Positions 1-5,481 of a stretch of DNA of 6,259 nucleotides are shown here, in pieces (the stretch's first letter is position 1; each line of letters begins with the position of its first letter). The stretch lies in contig QIHH01000239.1 of assembly GCA_003230195.1 (NCBI GenBank), forward strand, positions 1 to 6,259, written 5' to 3'. The position numbers and the translations under genes were made by a program. The notes beneath the pieces were generated by a model that did not search any database, was not told the origin of the DNA, and was given only the letters and a program-made list of their open reading frames with translations. Source of the stretch: Gammaproteobacteria bacterium (GTDB lineage: Bacteria; Pseudomonadota; Gammaproteobacteria; SZUA-140).

Positions 1-141
1 AATCAGCCACGCAATACGATGCACCAAAACACGCGTTTTGCCACTACCGGCACCGGCTAGCACCAGCATGTTACCCGGCGGTGCGGCAACCGCTTCTCTC
101 TGGGCATCGTTCAAAGGGTCAATAATATAGGTTACATCCAT
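1..141 (-). CDS. uvrD: DNA helicase II UvrD, amino-terminal fragment
   Basis: First 47 codons of a superfamily 1A 3'-5' helicase that acts in nucleotide excision repair and methyl-directed mismatch repair. The gene runs off the left edge. The ATG is at 139-141 and the protein begins MDVTYIIDPLNDAQREAVAA, very close to the E. coli UvrD start as I recall it. The Q-motif region (LNDAQREAV) is followed by the Walker A loop AGAGSGKTR that binds ATP, then VLVHRIAWLI. Rep and PcrA share these motifs, but the first residues fit UvrD best. No clear Shine-Dalgarno sequence precedes the ATG. The pentapeptide-repeat gene ends 45 bases upstream on the same strand, so read-through transcription is possible. 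I see no CTGT-N8-ACAG SOS box in that 45-base gap, although E. coli uvrD has one. Confidence 0.93.
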   Translation of the reverse strand, partial: MDVTYIIDPLNDAQREAVAAPPGNMLVLAGAGSGKTRVLVHRIAWLI

Positions 142-186
142 GGGCGGAGATCTTAGCAAATTTGAGGGTGGGGCAGGAAGAATCGA

Positions 187-534
187 CTAGCTGCTGCGTT
201 TGCCTATTGAATCAATCGCAATGGCAACGTTGCCATTTTCATCGGCAGAGACGGGTGCCACGAGTATCGCACCGGTCATATCACAGCCGTCGGTAATCGC
301 ACCGTCAAGATCAGCCCCCACCAGATTGGCATTGGAGAGATTAGCTCTGGTTAGGTTGGCCATCCGCAGGTCGGCATTGGAGAGATCCACGTGACTGAGA
401 TTGACCTCACGCAAATCCATCTGAATCATGTTCGCCTCTTTAAGTACCGCTTTTGAGAGATCAAGGCCTTTAAAGCTTTCGCCATTGTGCGAAAAGAGCT
501 TGGTAAAGCCTTTTTTATCGTAGATATGGATCAT
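187..534 (-). CDS. Pentapeptide-repeat protein, small, probably cytoplasmic
   Basis: A 115-residue protein whose centre is a run of about 13 to 14 pentapeptide units of the A(D/N)LXX type. The central hydrophobic residue recurs every five residues from L26 through L31, M36, L41, L46, L51, L56, L61, L66, L71 and L76, then M86 and L91. The unit near residue 81 is degenerate but keeps the phase. Such repeats fold as a right-handed quadrilateral beta-helix. Some family members (Qnr, MfpA) mimic DNA and bind gyrase, but most have no known function and nothing here proves a gyrase role. There is no signal peptide or membrane segment. The amino end (about 20 residues) and the tail after residue 92 lie outside the repeat. 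The ATG at 532-534 has only a weak upstream GGAA-like ribosome site. It lies 45 bases upstream of uvrD on the same strand. Confidence 0.85.
   Translation of the reverse strand: MIHIYDKKGFTKLFSHNGESFKGLDLSKAVLKEANMIQMDLREVNLSHVDLSNADLRMANLTRANLSNANLVGADLDGAITDGCDMTGAILVAPVSADENGNVAIAIDSIGKRSS
328..386. repeat. Internal 14-base direct repeat within the pentapeptide gene
   Basis: The sequence GGCATTGGAGAGAT occurs at 328-341 and again at 373-386, 45 bases (three pentapeptide units) apart. It encodes the near-identical LSNAD/LSNAN units. This looks like recent internal duplication or conversion of repeat units. Confidence 0.7.
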
Positions 535-609
535 CTGTGGTTCCGAGTCACAAGCATTAGTGCAAGAAGTAATGATACCTGTTTTTCTGACTTGTTGCCG
601 TACCAGACA

Positions 610-749
610 TCAGAAAGCACCGGACAAGCCAGTGCTTTCTGAATGGTTAAGTCTCTCTTAACATAGAAATAGACCAAACCGGTGGTGTTTCCGTACACCG
701 TTGAGGAGTCTCTAAGAGGAGTTAGAGACTCACCATTCCATGAAATGGT
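610..749 (-). other. Dense tandem hairpin cluster between the EF-hand and pentapeptide genes
   Basis: Five short inverted repeats are packed into 140 bases. Arms: 610-620 with 632-642 (11 bp, perfect); 646-651 with 657-662 (6 bp, perfect); 680-684 with 696-700, or alternatively 684-688 with 695-699 (5 bp); 706-715 with 722-731 (10 bp, perfect, 6-base loop); 732-737 with 744-749 (6 bp, perfect). In the first stem a further U-G wobble plus two G-C pairs form only if the RNA is read from the minus strand, giving 14 pairs and a 5-base loop. The cluster begins 6 bases beyond the EF-hand stop codon. None of the stems is followed by a clear T-tract on the minus strand, so these are not textbook terminators. 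A structured 3' untranslated region, a small RNA or a repeat element are all possible. Confidence 0.5.
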
Positions 750-755
750 TTGCCT

Positions 756-992
756 TTAATCACCAGACCCCGCTTCAAATTTAGCGAATTCTGCCTCCTC
801 CAGCTTACCGTCCATATTAATGTCCAGCACAACCCACTGCTCAGATAGCTCCGGCACAACGGCAGCCTCTGTTCTGTCAATGGTGCCACTGCTATTGGTA
901 TCGAGTTCGCTAAAGCTCTTATCGTCACCCGCCCAAGCACTGCCTGCAGCAACAGTAAAAGCCAATCCAGCTAAAAAATGTTTCATATTCAT
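756..992 (-). CDS. Small exported EF-hand (calcium-binding) protein
   Basis: A 78-residue precursor. A signal peptide (MNMKHFLAGLAFTVAAGSAW, then A21) ends in AWA, a good signal peptidase I site, so the mature protein of about 57 residues should be periplasmic or secreted. Two EF-hand loops follow: D31-T-N-S-S-G-T-I-D-R-T-E42 and D57-I-N-M-D-G-K-L-E-E-A-E68. Both have acidic or Asn residues at positions 1 and 3, Gly at 6, a hydrophobic residue at 8 and Glu at 12, so both should bind calcium. I chose the ATG at 990-992 over one 15 codons upstream because a strong ribosome site (AAGAGGA, 1000-1006) lies 7 bases before it and because it gives a clean signal peptide. A second ATG two codons later is also possible. 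A sigma-54-type promoter and a GlrR-like site lie upstream. The function beyond calcium binding is unknown. Confidence 0.85.
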   Translation of the reverse strand: MNMKHFLAGLAFTVAAGSAWAGDDKSFSELDTNSSGTIDRTEAAVVPELSEQWVVLDINMDGKLEEAEFAKFEAGSGD

Positions 993-999
993 CACATAA

Positions 1000-1006
1000 T
1001 CCTCTT
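1000..1006 (-). promoter_or_regulatory. Ribosome binding site deciding the EF-hand start
   Basis: AAGAGGA on the minus strand, 7 bases before the ATG at 992. It supports this start over the longer reading frame that begins at 1037. Confidence 0.7.
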
Positions 1007-1069
1007 CCGTTTTTTTTGAGTTTAGGCAAGATAACACTTATGCCAGTCCATCTAGTCTTGGCCGTAGCC

Positions 1070-1105
1070 GCATGACTGTTAATAATGATAAAGCACAAGT
1101 CATGC
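1070..1105. repeat. Perfect 8-base inverted repeat around the predicted EF-hand transcription start
   Basis: GCATGACT (1070-1077) and AGTCATGC (1098-1105) are perfect inverse complements, 20 bases apart. The right arm lies inside the -24 side of the sigma-54-type element and the left arm is just downstream of the predicted start point near 1081. It could be an operator or a chance dyad. Confidence 0.4.
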
Positions 1106-1107
1106 CA
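1091..1107 (-). promoter_or_regulatory. Sigma-54 (RpoN) -24/-12 promoter for the EF-hand gene
   Basis: On the minus strand the sequence is TGGCATG-ACTT-GTGCTT. The sigma-54 consensus is TGGCAYR-N4-TTGCW. The -24 box TGGCATG matches at every position, and the -12 box has the essential GC followed by T, with one mismatch (G for the first T). The GG at 1106/1105 and GC at 1094/1093 are 12 bases apart, the spacing sigma-54 requires. The predicted start is near 1081, giving a leader of about 89 bases before the EF-hand ATG. The GlrR-type site upstream adds support. No experiment is implied. Confidence 0.6.
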
Positions 1108-1185
1108 AACATCAATATATCAAATAAATTCAATGAGTTACTTGACAATTAAAAGAAAGAAATGGCTTTGGCATATAACACTAAC

Positions 1186-1203
1186 TGTCACCTTAGACAG
1201 ACA
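1186..1203. promoter_or_regulatory. Candidate GlrR (QseF) binding site, exact TGTC-N10-GACA
   Basis: TGTC at 1186-1189, ten bases, then GACA at 1200-1203. This is the motif described for E. coli GlrR upstream of glmY and rpoE. By my reading it is the only exact copy in the window. Its centre is about 113 bases upstream of the predicted sigma-54 start near 1081, a normal distance for an enhancer-type activator. Because GACA is duplicated here (GACAGACA), the site can also be read as CTGTC-N6-GACAG or as the LexA core CTGT-N8-ACAG, so the assignment is not unique. Confidence 0.5.
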
Positions 1204-1221
1204 GATTTTTTTATTTTAGAT

Positions 1222-1247
1222 AAAAAACTCTTTATAAACAAAAAGTT
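1222..1247 (-). terminator. Possible weak AU-rich terminator after the protease gene
   Basis: On the minus strand, AACTTTTT and AAAGAGTT (1226-1247) pair over 8 positions around a 6-base loop, followed by a T-run (complement of 1222-1227). One pair is a G-U wobble that works only on the minus strand. The stem is nearly all A-U pairs, so strength is doubtful. Confidence 0.3.
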
Positions 1248-1252
1248 ACTTA

Positions 1253-1270
1253 TGTCGCAAATTAGCAACA
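1253..1270. promoter_or_regulatory. Near-match second GlrR-type site (TGTC-N10-AACA)
   Basis: TGTC at 1253-1256, ten bases, then AACA at 1267-1270, matching 7 of the 8 specified bases of the GlrR motif. It lies 67 bases upstream of the exact site. Enhancer-type activators often use paired or multiple sites, but a 7/8 match can occur by chance. Confidence 0.28.
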
Positions 1271-1307
1271 GGGAGGGTAATCCAAAAGATCAAGCGGAGA
1301 GAGGTGC

Positions 1308-1808
1308 TTATCGCTGCGTAGTACTCACAGCCGCTGTGATGCAATTAGAAAACATCAGTTGTGGAGGATCAAAAGAGAAAGTGAAGTTACCCACCTTGCG
1401 CAGACCACTGAGACCTAGAATGTGGCGTGTGCGACCAGGGAACACCGCTGCTTCTATATCACGCAATTCGCAGTCGTCACCCAAGCGGATCACATCAATA
1501 CGGTACACAGCCACTCGCGTGCGCTGGCCGTTGGCGAGGGTGCCCATCAAGTCTTTAACAAAGCTGACTCGGCCCTGTTCCTGTAGCACTGCGAGACTAT
1601 TCTCATCAATGGTATTGTAGCTGGAACCGGTATCAACGAGAAAATCAACAGCACCGAGCCCTGTGATTTCACCCTGTATATAAAAGGTCTTAGCCCCCTT
1701 TTCCACCATAGGCACAACATAGCTCGGGGGCAGTGCCAACGCCACAGGGATAGCGGCCACAGCAAACAGCAGCAAGCCACATAATATTCGGTTTGCTAAT
1801 ATCACCAT
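1308..1808 (-). CDS. Exported retropepsin-like (clan AA) aspartic protease
   Basis: A 166-residue protein. A signal peptide (about residues 1-25, hydrophobic core LLLFAVAAIPVALA) is followed by one retropepsin-like lobe. The catalytic motif is VDTGSS (D59-T-G61), the flap region is GTLANG (89-94), and ILGLSGL (130-136) is the usual hydrophobic-Gly element that supports the active site. A single-lobe enzyme of this length would have to work as a dimer, like retroviral proteases and bacterial TIGR02281-type proteins. C113 and C156 could form a disulfide in the periplasm. The ATG at 1806-1808 has a strong ribosome site (GGGGAG at 1815-1820, 6-base spacer). It lies 123 bases downstream of glrR on the same strand. 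The substrate is unknown. I am sure of the fold class from the motifs but not of the activity. Confidence 0.8.
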   Translation of the reverse strand: MVILANRILCGLLLFAVAAIPVALALPPSYVVPMVEKGAKTFYIQGEITGLGAVDFLVDTGSSYNTIDENSLAVLQEQGRVSFVKDLMGTLANGQRTRVAVYRIDVIRLGDDCELRDIEAAVFPGRTRHILGLSGLRKVGNFTFSFDPPQLMFSNCITAAVSTTQR

Positions 1809-1831
1809 AATTATCTCCCCATTTTGTTACG

Positions 1832-1845
1832 CAGCGTCATCGCTG
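1832..1845. repeat. Small hairpin in the leader of the protease gene
   Basis: CAGCG (1832-1836) and CGCTG (1841-1845) form a perfect 5-base stem with a 4-base loop. It lies between glrR and the protease start. There is no adjoining T-run of terminator quality on the minus strand. Confidence 0.3.
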
Positions 1846-1931
1846 TAAAATCAGTGAAGACGTCGTCAATAGCTTAACGGCCTGAACAGGGCGATCTTAA
1901 GAAGATATAAGGGGTGCTGGTTAGGAAACTG

Positions 1932-3293
1932 CTAAGAACTCTGCTTGTGACGAAACAGAGCTGCTTCCAGTTGATGGCGGCTCAATAACTTATAAAAATC
2001 AGTGCGGTTGCGCTGTGCTAAACGAGCGGCCTGGCATACGTTACCACGAGTCATCTGTAGAATCTGCACCAGATAGTCGCGCTCAAACTGGCTCACCGCC
2101 TCACCCATCGGTAGCATCTCCTTGCCTTTGCCACGCAAAGCCCGTTGTATCAGGCTCGCGGAAATCACCGGGGTGGTGGTTAGCGCCGAAACCTGTTCGA
2201 CCACGTTAAGTAATTGACGGATATTTCCCTGCCAGGGAGCTGCCATGAGCCGTTCCATCGCCTCGCGAGAGAAGGAACGGGCGATACAATTTTTACTACG
2301 CTGCTGCAGTTGACGCAGAAAGTGGTTGGCGAGTAAAGGAATGTCTTCGCAACGCTCAGCCAGTACCGGTAACTCCAGCATCACGACATTGAGGCGATAG
2401 TAAAGGTCTTCACGGAACTGACGTTCATCGATAGCGGCCTCAAGGTCTCGATGAGTCGCAGAGATAATCCGTACATCCACCGACAGTGATTGAGTCATCC
2501 CCACCGGCCTTACCTCACCTTCCTGTAACACGCGTAACAATTTGGCCTGGAATTCCAGTGGCATGTCACCAATTTCATCAAGAAACAAAGTACCACCGTT
2601 GGCGGCTTCAAACAGGCCGGTATGGTTACGATCGGCACCTGTGAAGGCCCCTTTGCGGTGGCCGAACAGCTCCGATTCCAGTAGCGCTTCGGGAATGGCA
2701 GCACAATTGATCGCGACAAATGGCCCCTCCCGGCGTGGGCTGGCACTGTGTACGGCTCGTGCCAGACTCTCCTTGCCAGTACCGCTTTCGCCGTGGATGA
2801 TGATACTAACGTCCGTCTGCGCGACCCGCCAGCCCTGCTTGAGTAGCTCATCCATGCACGGGCTGACGGTGATGATTTCACGTCTCCATTGCTCATCGCT
2901 GGAAATACCATCATCATTTTGTGGGTAGCTGTGACGCTGAGCAGCCGAGATGTTATCCAGTAGCTCCTGACTGTCAAATGGCTTGGTGAGGTAGCTGAAC
3001 ACGCCTTTTCGGGTAGCATCAACGGCGTCAGGAATAGTGCCGTGAGCCGTGAGGATGATCACCGGCAACGAAGGGTAACGTGCATGAACCTCATTGAACA
3101 GCGCCATCCCATCCATCCCTTCCATACGAAGATCGGTAATGATCAGCTGTGGCTGAAAAGTGGGCAAACGAGCCAGCGCCTGACGACCGCTGCTGGCTGT
3201 GTCCACCACAAATCCGCTGGCCTTGAGACGCATCGACAACAGTTTCAGCAGGCTGACATCGTCATCAACTAGCAGTATCTTACTTTGGCTCAT
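1932..3293 (-). CDS. glrR: Sigma-54-dependent response regulator GlrR (QseF)
   Basis: A 453-residue NtrC-family activator. The receiver domain (about 1-120) has the acidic triad D10-D11-D12, phosphoacceptor D54, T82 and K104. The AAA+ domain (about 145-380) has Walker A GESGTGKE (168-175), the sigma-54 contact loop GAFTGA (215-220), Walker B GGTLFLDE (233-240) and the arginine region REDLYYRLN (294-302). A Fis-type helix-turn-helix ends the protein (NVCQAARLAQRNRTDFYKLL, 418-437). Phosphorylated GlrR should hydrolyse ATP to open sigma-54 promoters. The receiver start and the FYKLLSRH end closely resemble E. coli GlrR as I recall it. I chose the ATG at 3291-3293, not one 20 codons upstream, because AGGGA lies 5 bases before it and the receiver starts cleanly. 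It overlaps the qseG end by 14 bases, which suggests translational coupling. Confidence 0.93.
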   Translation of the reverse strand: MSQSKILLVDDDVSLLKLLSMRLKASGFVVDTASSGRQALARLPTFQPQLIITDLRMEGMDGMALFNEVHARYPSLPVIILTAHGTIPDAVDATRKGVFSYLTKPFDSQELLDNISAAQRHSYPQNDDGISSDEQWRREIITVSPCMDELLKQGWRVAQTDVSIIIHGESGTGKESLARAVHSASPRREGPFVAINCAAIPEALLESELFGHRKGAFTGADRNHTGLFEAANGGTLFLDEIGDMPLEFQAKLLRVLQEGEVRPVGMTQSLSVDVRIISATHRDLEAAIDERQFREDLYYRLNVVMLELPVLAERCEDIPLLANHFLRQLQQRSKNCIARSFSREAMERLMAAPWQGNIRQLLNVVEQVSALTTTPVISASLIQRALRGKGKEMLPMGEAVSQFERDYLVQILQMTRGNVCQAARLAQRNRTDFYKLLSRHQLEAALFRHKQSS

Positions 3294-3894
3294 GGGGTTC
3301 CCTGTCCGTCTCTGGCTTGAGGTTAACACCGACACCAGCACGCTCTTTTTCATTGATATCCTGTTCGATAGATTTTAGCTGATCCAGCTGCAAGCGCAGC
3401 GCCTGCAACTGATGACGCAGCACTGCGGCGGCGCTACGCCCCTGCTTAAGTCGTTGTTGCAAAGCACGACCCGTTGCACGCAAGCGATTGCGCTCATCGA
3501 TCTCCTCGACTAGCAACAGGGCCAAGCCACGCGCAGGGTGTTGACTCGCAACGAAATCGTGCAAAATTACAGCTAGTAGACTAAGTGCCGCCTCATCATC
3601 CTGATAGGTCGTGCTTGGGCGACTGAGCATTAGCGTCAGACGCAGCTGGCTACAGGCCTCATTATTCTCCACAACATCCGCACGCAGTGCTTGCAATATC
3701 TCTTTCTGGGACAGATCTGAAAGATGAGAAACAGCCGTATAAAATTCCAGTACGTTGCCACATGAGCTTTCCTGTGGCACTTGCGGTGACGAATCTGCTG
3801 GCAGTGGCAATTGGGCGCAAGCCGTCAACAAAATTGCGCTAATAATCCCGATTGCGTATCGGCATATAATTGTTTGTGCCATTCCTTTAAACAC
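3280..3894 (-). CDS. qseG: QseG-like outer-membrane lipoprotein of the GlrK/GlrR system
   Basis: A 204-residue predicted lipoprotein. From the GTG start it reads MFKGMAQTIICRYAIGIISA then ILLTAC, with lipobox L23-T-A-C26, so C26 should be lipidated. A mainly helical region follows, and residues about 125-190 look like a coiled coil (EEIDERNRLRATGRALQQRL and onward). The segment LKSIEQDINEKER resembles the E. coli QseG carboxy region (LENLTDIERQLS) as I recall it. In E. coli QseG is a lipoprotein that interacts with and activates the sensor kinase encoded beside it. Sequence similarity is weak overall, so the name rests on gene order, the lipobox and the coiled coil. I chose GTG at 3892-3894 because AGGAG lies 6 bases upstream. 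The ATG at 3882 has AAAGGA directly against it, with no spacing. The gene overlaps the glrK end by 8 bases. Confidence 0.78.
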   Translation of the reverse strand: MFKGMAQTIICRYAIGIISAILLTACAQLPLPADSSPQVPQESSCGNVLEFYTAVSHLSDLSQKEILQALRADVVENNEACSQLRLTLMLSRPSTTYQDDEAALSLLAVILHDFVASQHPARGLALLLVEEIDERNRLRATGRALQQRLKQGRSAAAVLRHQLQALRLQLDQLKSIEQDINEKERAGVGVNLKPETDREPHEPK

Positions 3895-5353
3895 TACTTT
3901 CTCCTGTACTGTGCAAAGGTAGGGTAACACGCAGATACGCACCACCCTCTGAATCCTGCACCTCGATACTTCCACCATGCAGCCGAGCATAGCGCTGCGC
4001 GATTGCCAGACCCAGACCGGTTCCTTTGACATGACTACGAGCCAGTTGTGGGCCCTGAAAAAAGGGTTCGAAGATCTGTCTGCTTAGCGCCTTATCGATA
4101 CCGGGACCATCATCGAGAACCTCTACACAGACTTGCTCATCCTCTTTTCGCAGCCGTAACTGCACCTTCCCATCCCGCGGCGAATATTTGATTGCATTGG
4201 ACAACAAATTGTCCAGTAAAGTGCGTACCTGTTCACGTTCGCCATATAAATTGACCGGCTGCAACGCAGTGAGCACCTCTATACCGCGCGCGCGCAATGC
4301 CAAACGGTGTTTGTCGATAATTTCTGGCAACAACGTATGCAGGGCGATAATTTCCTGATGCTGTAGCGCCTCCTGAGCCAGAGCAGCATCAAAATTTAGT
4401 AACGCCTCTACCTGCGCCTGCAGTTGCAAACTGTTATCACGTAGGATATCCGCCACCTCGCGCTGCTCGTCATTAAGATTACCCACCACCTCGTCACGTA
4501 ACAGCTCGGCCCCTTCGCGCAGTGAGGTAAGGGGCGTTTTCAACTCGTGAGAGACATGATGCAGGAAAAGTCGTTTCTGTTCATCCAGCTCAGAGAGCCG
4601 TAGACGCAACCAGTCCAGATGTTCGCCTAGCTCACGGATGTCCTGCGGGCCACTCACCGTCACAACGGTACTAAATTCACCGGCGCCCAGACGGCGAATA
4701 GCCGCTCCTAGGTGACGCAGTGGACGGATGATCAATACACTAAAAATCACTGCCAGAATCAGCGCCAGCGGGATCAGAGCTAGCGCCTGTAGCAGCAACA
4801 AGCGCTGCACCTGCTTCACCTGCAATGTCATCTGGTTACTCTGTGCGGAGATCATCTGTGTCACTTCAAAAGGGATAGTCTGTGCTAAGCGGGTTAAATC
4901 GTATTGTTTCGTCAACGGTGAAGCCGTCTCCTGAGAAAGCCCGTCGACGACCGTACGCAACTGCTGGTAGAGCTGTTTTTCGTATTCGTATATCTGCCTC
5001 AACCGCATTGATAGCACCCCATCCGGCACTAACGTCTCTCCTGGTACCACAGCTTCAAGGCGCGACATCGCCTCGCTTAGCTGCTCGCGCTGGCCTTCAT
5101 AACGCTGCAACACTGCCGGGTCGTGCAGTACCCAATACTGGCCGGAGCTACGCTCCAAATTCAACACCTGGGTCATGATAATACGACCAGCCTCCACCGC
5201 CTGAGTCGAATCATGCACCGCAAGCTGCATCTGTGCCGACAGTTTGTCGATGCGAATAAACGTATTTACCAACGCTATCGAGGGCGGCAACGCCGCAAGA
5301 AAAAAACCGATCAGCGCTAGCTGAAAGATCGAGGTGGGTAAAGCTAGTCGCAT
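3887..5353 (-). CDS. glrK: Sensor histidine kinase GlrK (QseE)
   Basis: A 488-residue inner-membrane kinase, presumed to phosphorylate GlrR. Transmembrane segment 1 is at about 9-29 and segment 2 (LLLLQALALIPLALILAVIF) at about 185-209, with a periplasmic sensor domain of about 155 residues between them. A HAMP domain follows at about 210-261. The H-box FLHHVSHELKTPL carries the phospho-accepting H269. The ATP-binding domain has the N-box NLLSNA (382-387), G1 DDGPG (414-418), FEPFF (428-432) and G2 GTGLGL (444-449). HVSHELKTPLTSLREGAELL and IFEPFFQG closely match E. coli GlrK as I recall it. I chose the ATG at 5351-5353 because it places the first membrane segment where the family has it. A GTG at 5410 would add 19 residues with no obvious domain. 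The ribosome site is weak (AGAGA). It is the first gene of the operon. Confidence 0.92.
   Translation of the reverse strand: MRLALPTSIFQLALIGFFLAALPPSIALVNTFIRIDKLSAQMQLAVHDSTQAVEAGRIIMTQVLNLERSSGQYWVLHDPAVLQRYEGQREQLSEAMSRLEAVVPGETLVPDGVLSMRLRQIYEYEKQLYQQLRTVVDGLSQETASPLTKQYDLTRLAQTIPFEVTQMISAQSNQMTLQVKQVQRLLLLQALALIPLALILAVIFSVLIIRPLRHLGAAIRRLGAGEFSTVVTVSGPQDIRELGEHLDWLRLRLSELDEQKRLFLHHVSHELKTPLTSLREGAELLRDEVVGNLNDEQREVADILRDNSLQLQAQVEALLNFDAALAQEALQHQEIIALHTLLPEIIDKHRLALRARGIEVLTALQPVNLYGEREQVRTLLDNLLSNAIKYSPRDGKVQLRLRKEDEQVCVEVLDDGPGIDKALSRQIFEPFFQGPQLARSHVKGTGLGLAIAQRYARLHGGSIEVQDSEGGAYLRVTLPLHSTGESSV
3901..3905 (-). promoter_or_regulatory. Ribosome binding site deciding the GTG start of qseG
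   Basis: AGGAG on the minus strand, 6 bases before GTG 3894, located inside the last codons of glrK. It favours the GTG start and a coupled kinase/lipoprotein pair. Confidence 0.65.
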
Positions 5354-5481
5354 GACATTTCTCTGAGGTCTCTCTGTTGCCAGAGTTTCTACCGCTATCA
5401 CCCACAACACAAAGGATGACCTTATGATTCAGCGGCCATCGCCCAAAGTAACGACATTAACAACGATATCAAGGGCTCACG

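Larger units (their letters stand above)
993..1307. other. AT-rich intergenic regulatory region (315 bases)
   Basis: No gene is supported here. Going from the protease stop toward the EF-hand gene, the gap holds a possible weak terminator (1222-1247), a near-match GlrR site (1253-1270), an exact GlrR-type site (1186-1203), an AT-rich stretch with two ATCAA cores (1111-1123) that resemble partial IHF sites, a sigma-54-type promoter (1091-1107), and an 8-base inverted repeat (1070-1077 with 1098-1105). The layout of distal activator site, bendable AT-rich DNA and -24/-12 promoter is what a sigma-54-dependent gene usually shows. Confidence 0.6.

Noticed and set aside
610..642. Rho-independent terminator for the EF-hand gene
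   Set aside because: The stem is strong, but no T-run follows it on the minus strand, so it is kept as part of the hairpin cluster only.
722..952. 76-codon minus-strand frame overlapping the EF-hand gene
   Set aside because: The EF-hand frame has two complete calcium loops and a signal peptide; this one has neither.
1025..1045. Second sigma-54 element TGGCA...TTGCC near the EF-hand start on the minus strand
   Set aside because: The distance from GG to GC is 5 bases too long for sigma-54.
1142..1179. Plus-strand sigma-70 promoter TTGACA with TATAAC
   Set aside because: The spacer is 26 bases, far from the usual 16-18, and no plus-strand gene follows.
1185..1200. LexA-type SOS box CTGT-N8-ACAG
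   Set aside because: The core matches, but the 8-base centre (CACCTTAG) is not AT-rich as good LexA boxes are, and the site is over 100 bases from any predicted start. The overlapping GlrR reading fits the sigma-54 context better. It remains a possible alternative.
1162..1620. 152-codon plus-strand reading frame
   Set aside because: It runs antisense to the aspartic protease gene, has no family features, and the minus-strand frame has a signal peptide, DTGSS and a strong ribosome site.
2510..3022. 170-codon minus-strand frame inside glrR, and plus-strand frames at 2015-2209, 2542-2928 and 3042-3272
   Set aside because: All lie inside the well-supported glrR coding sequence in other frames and show no recognisable domains.
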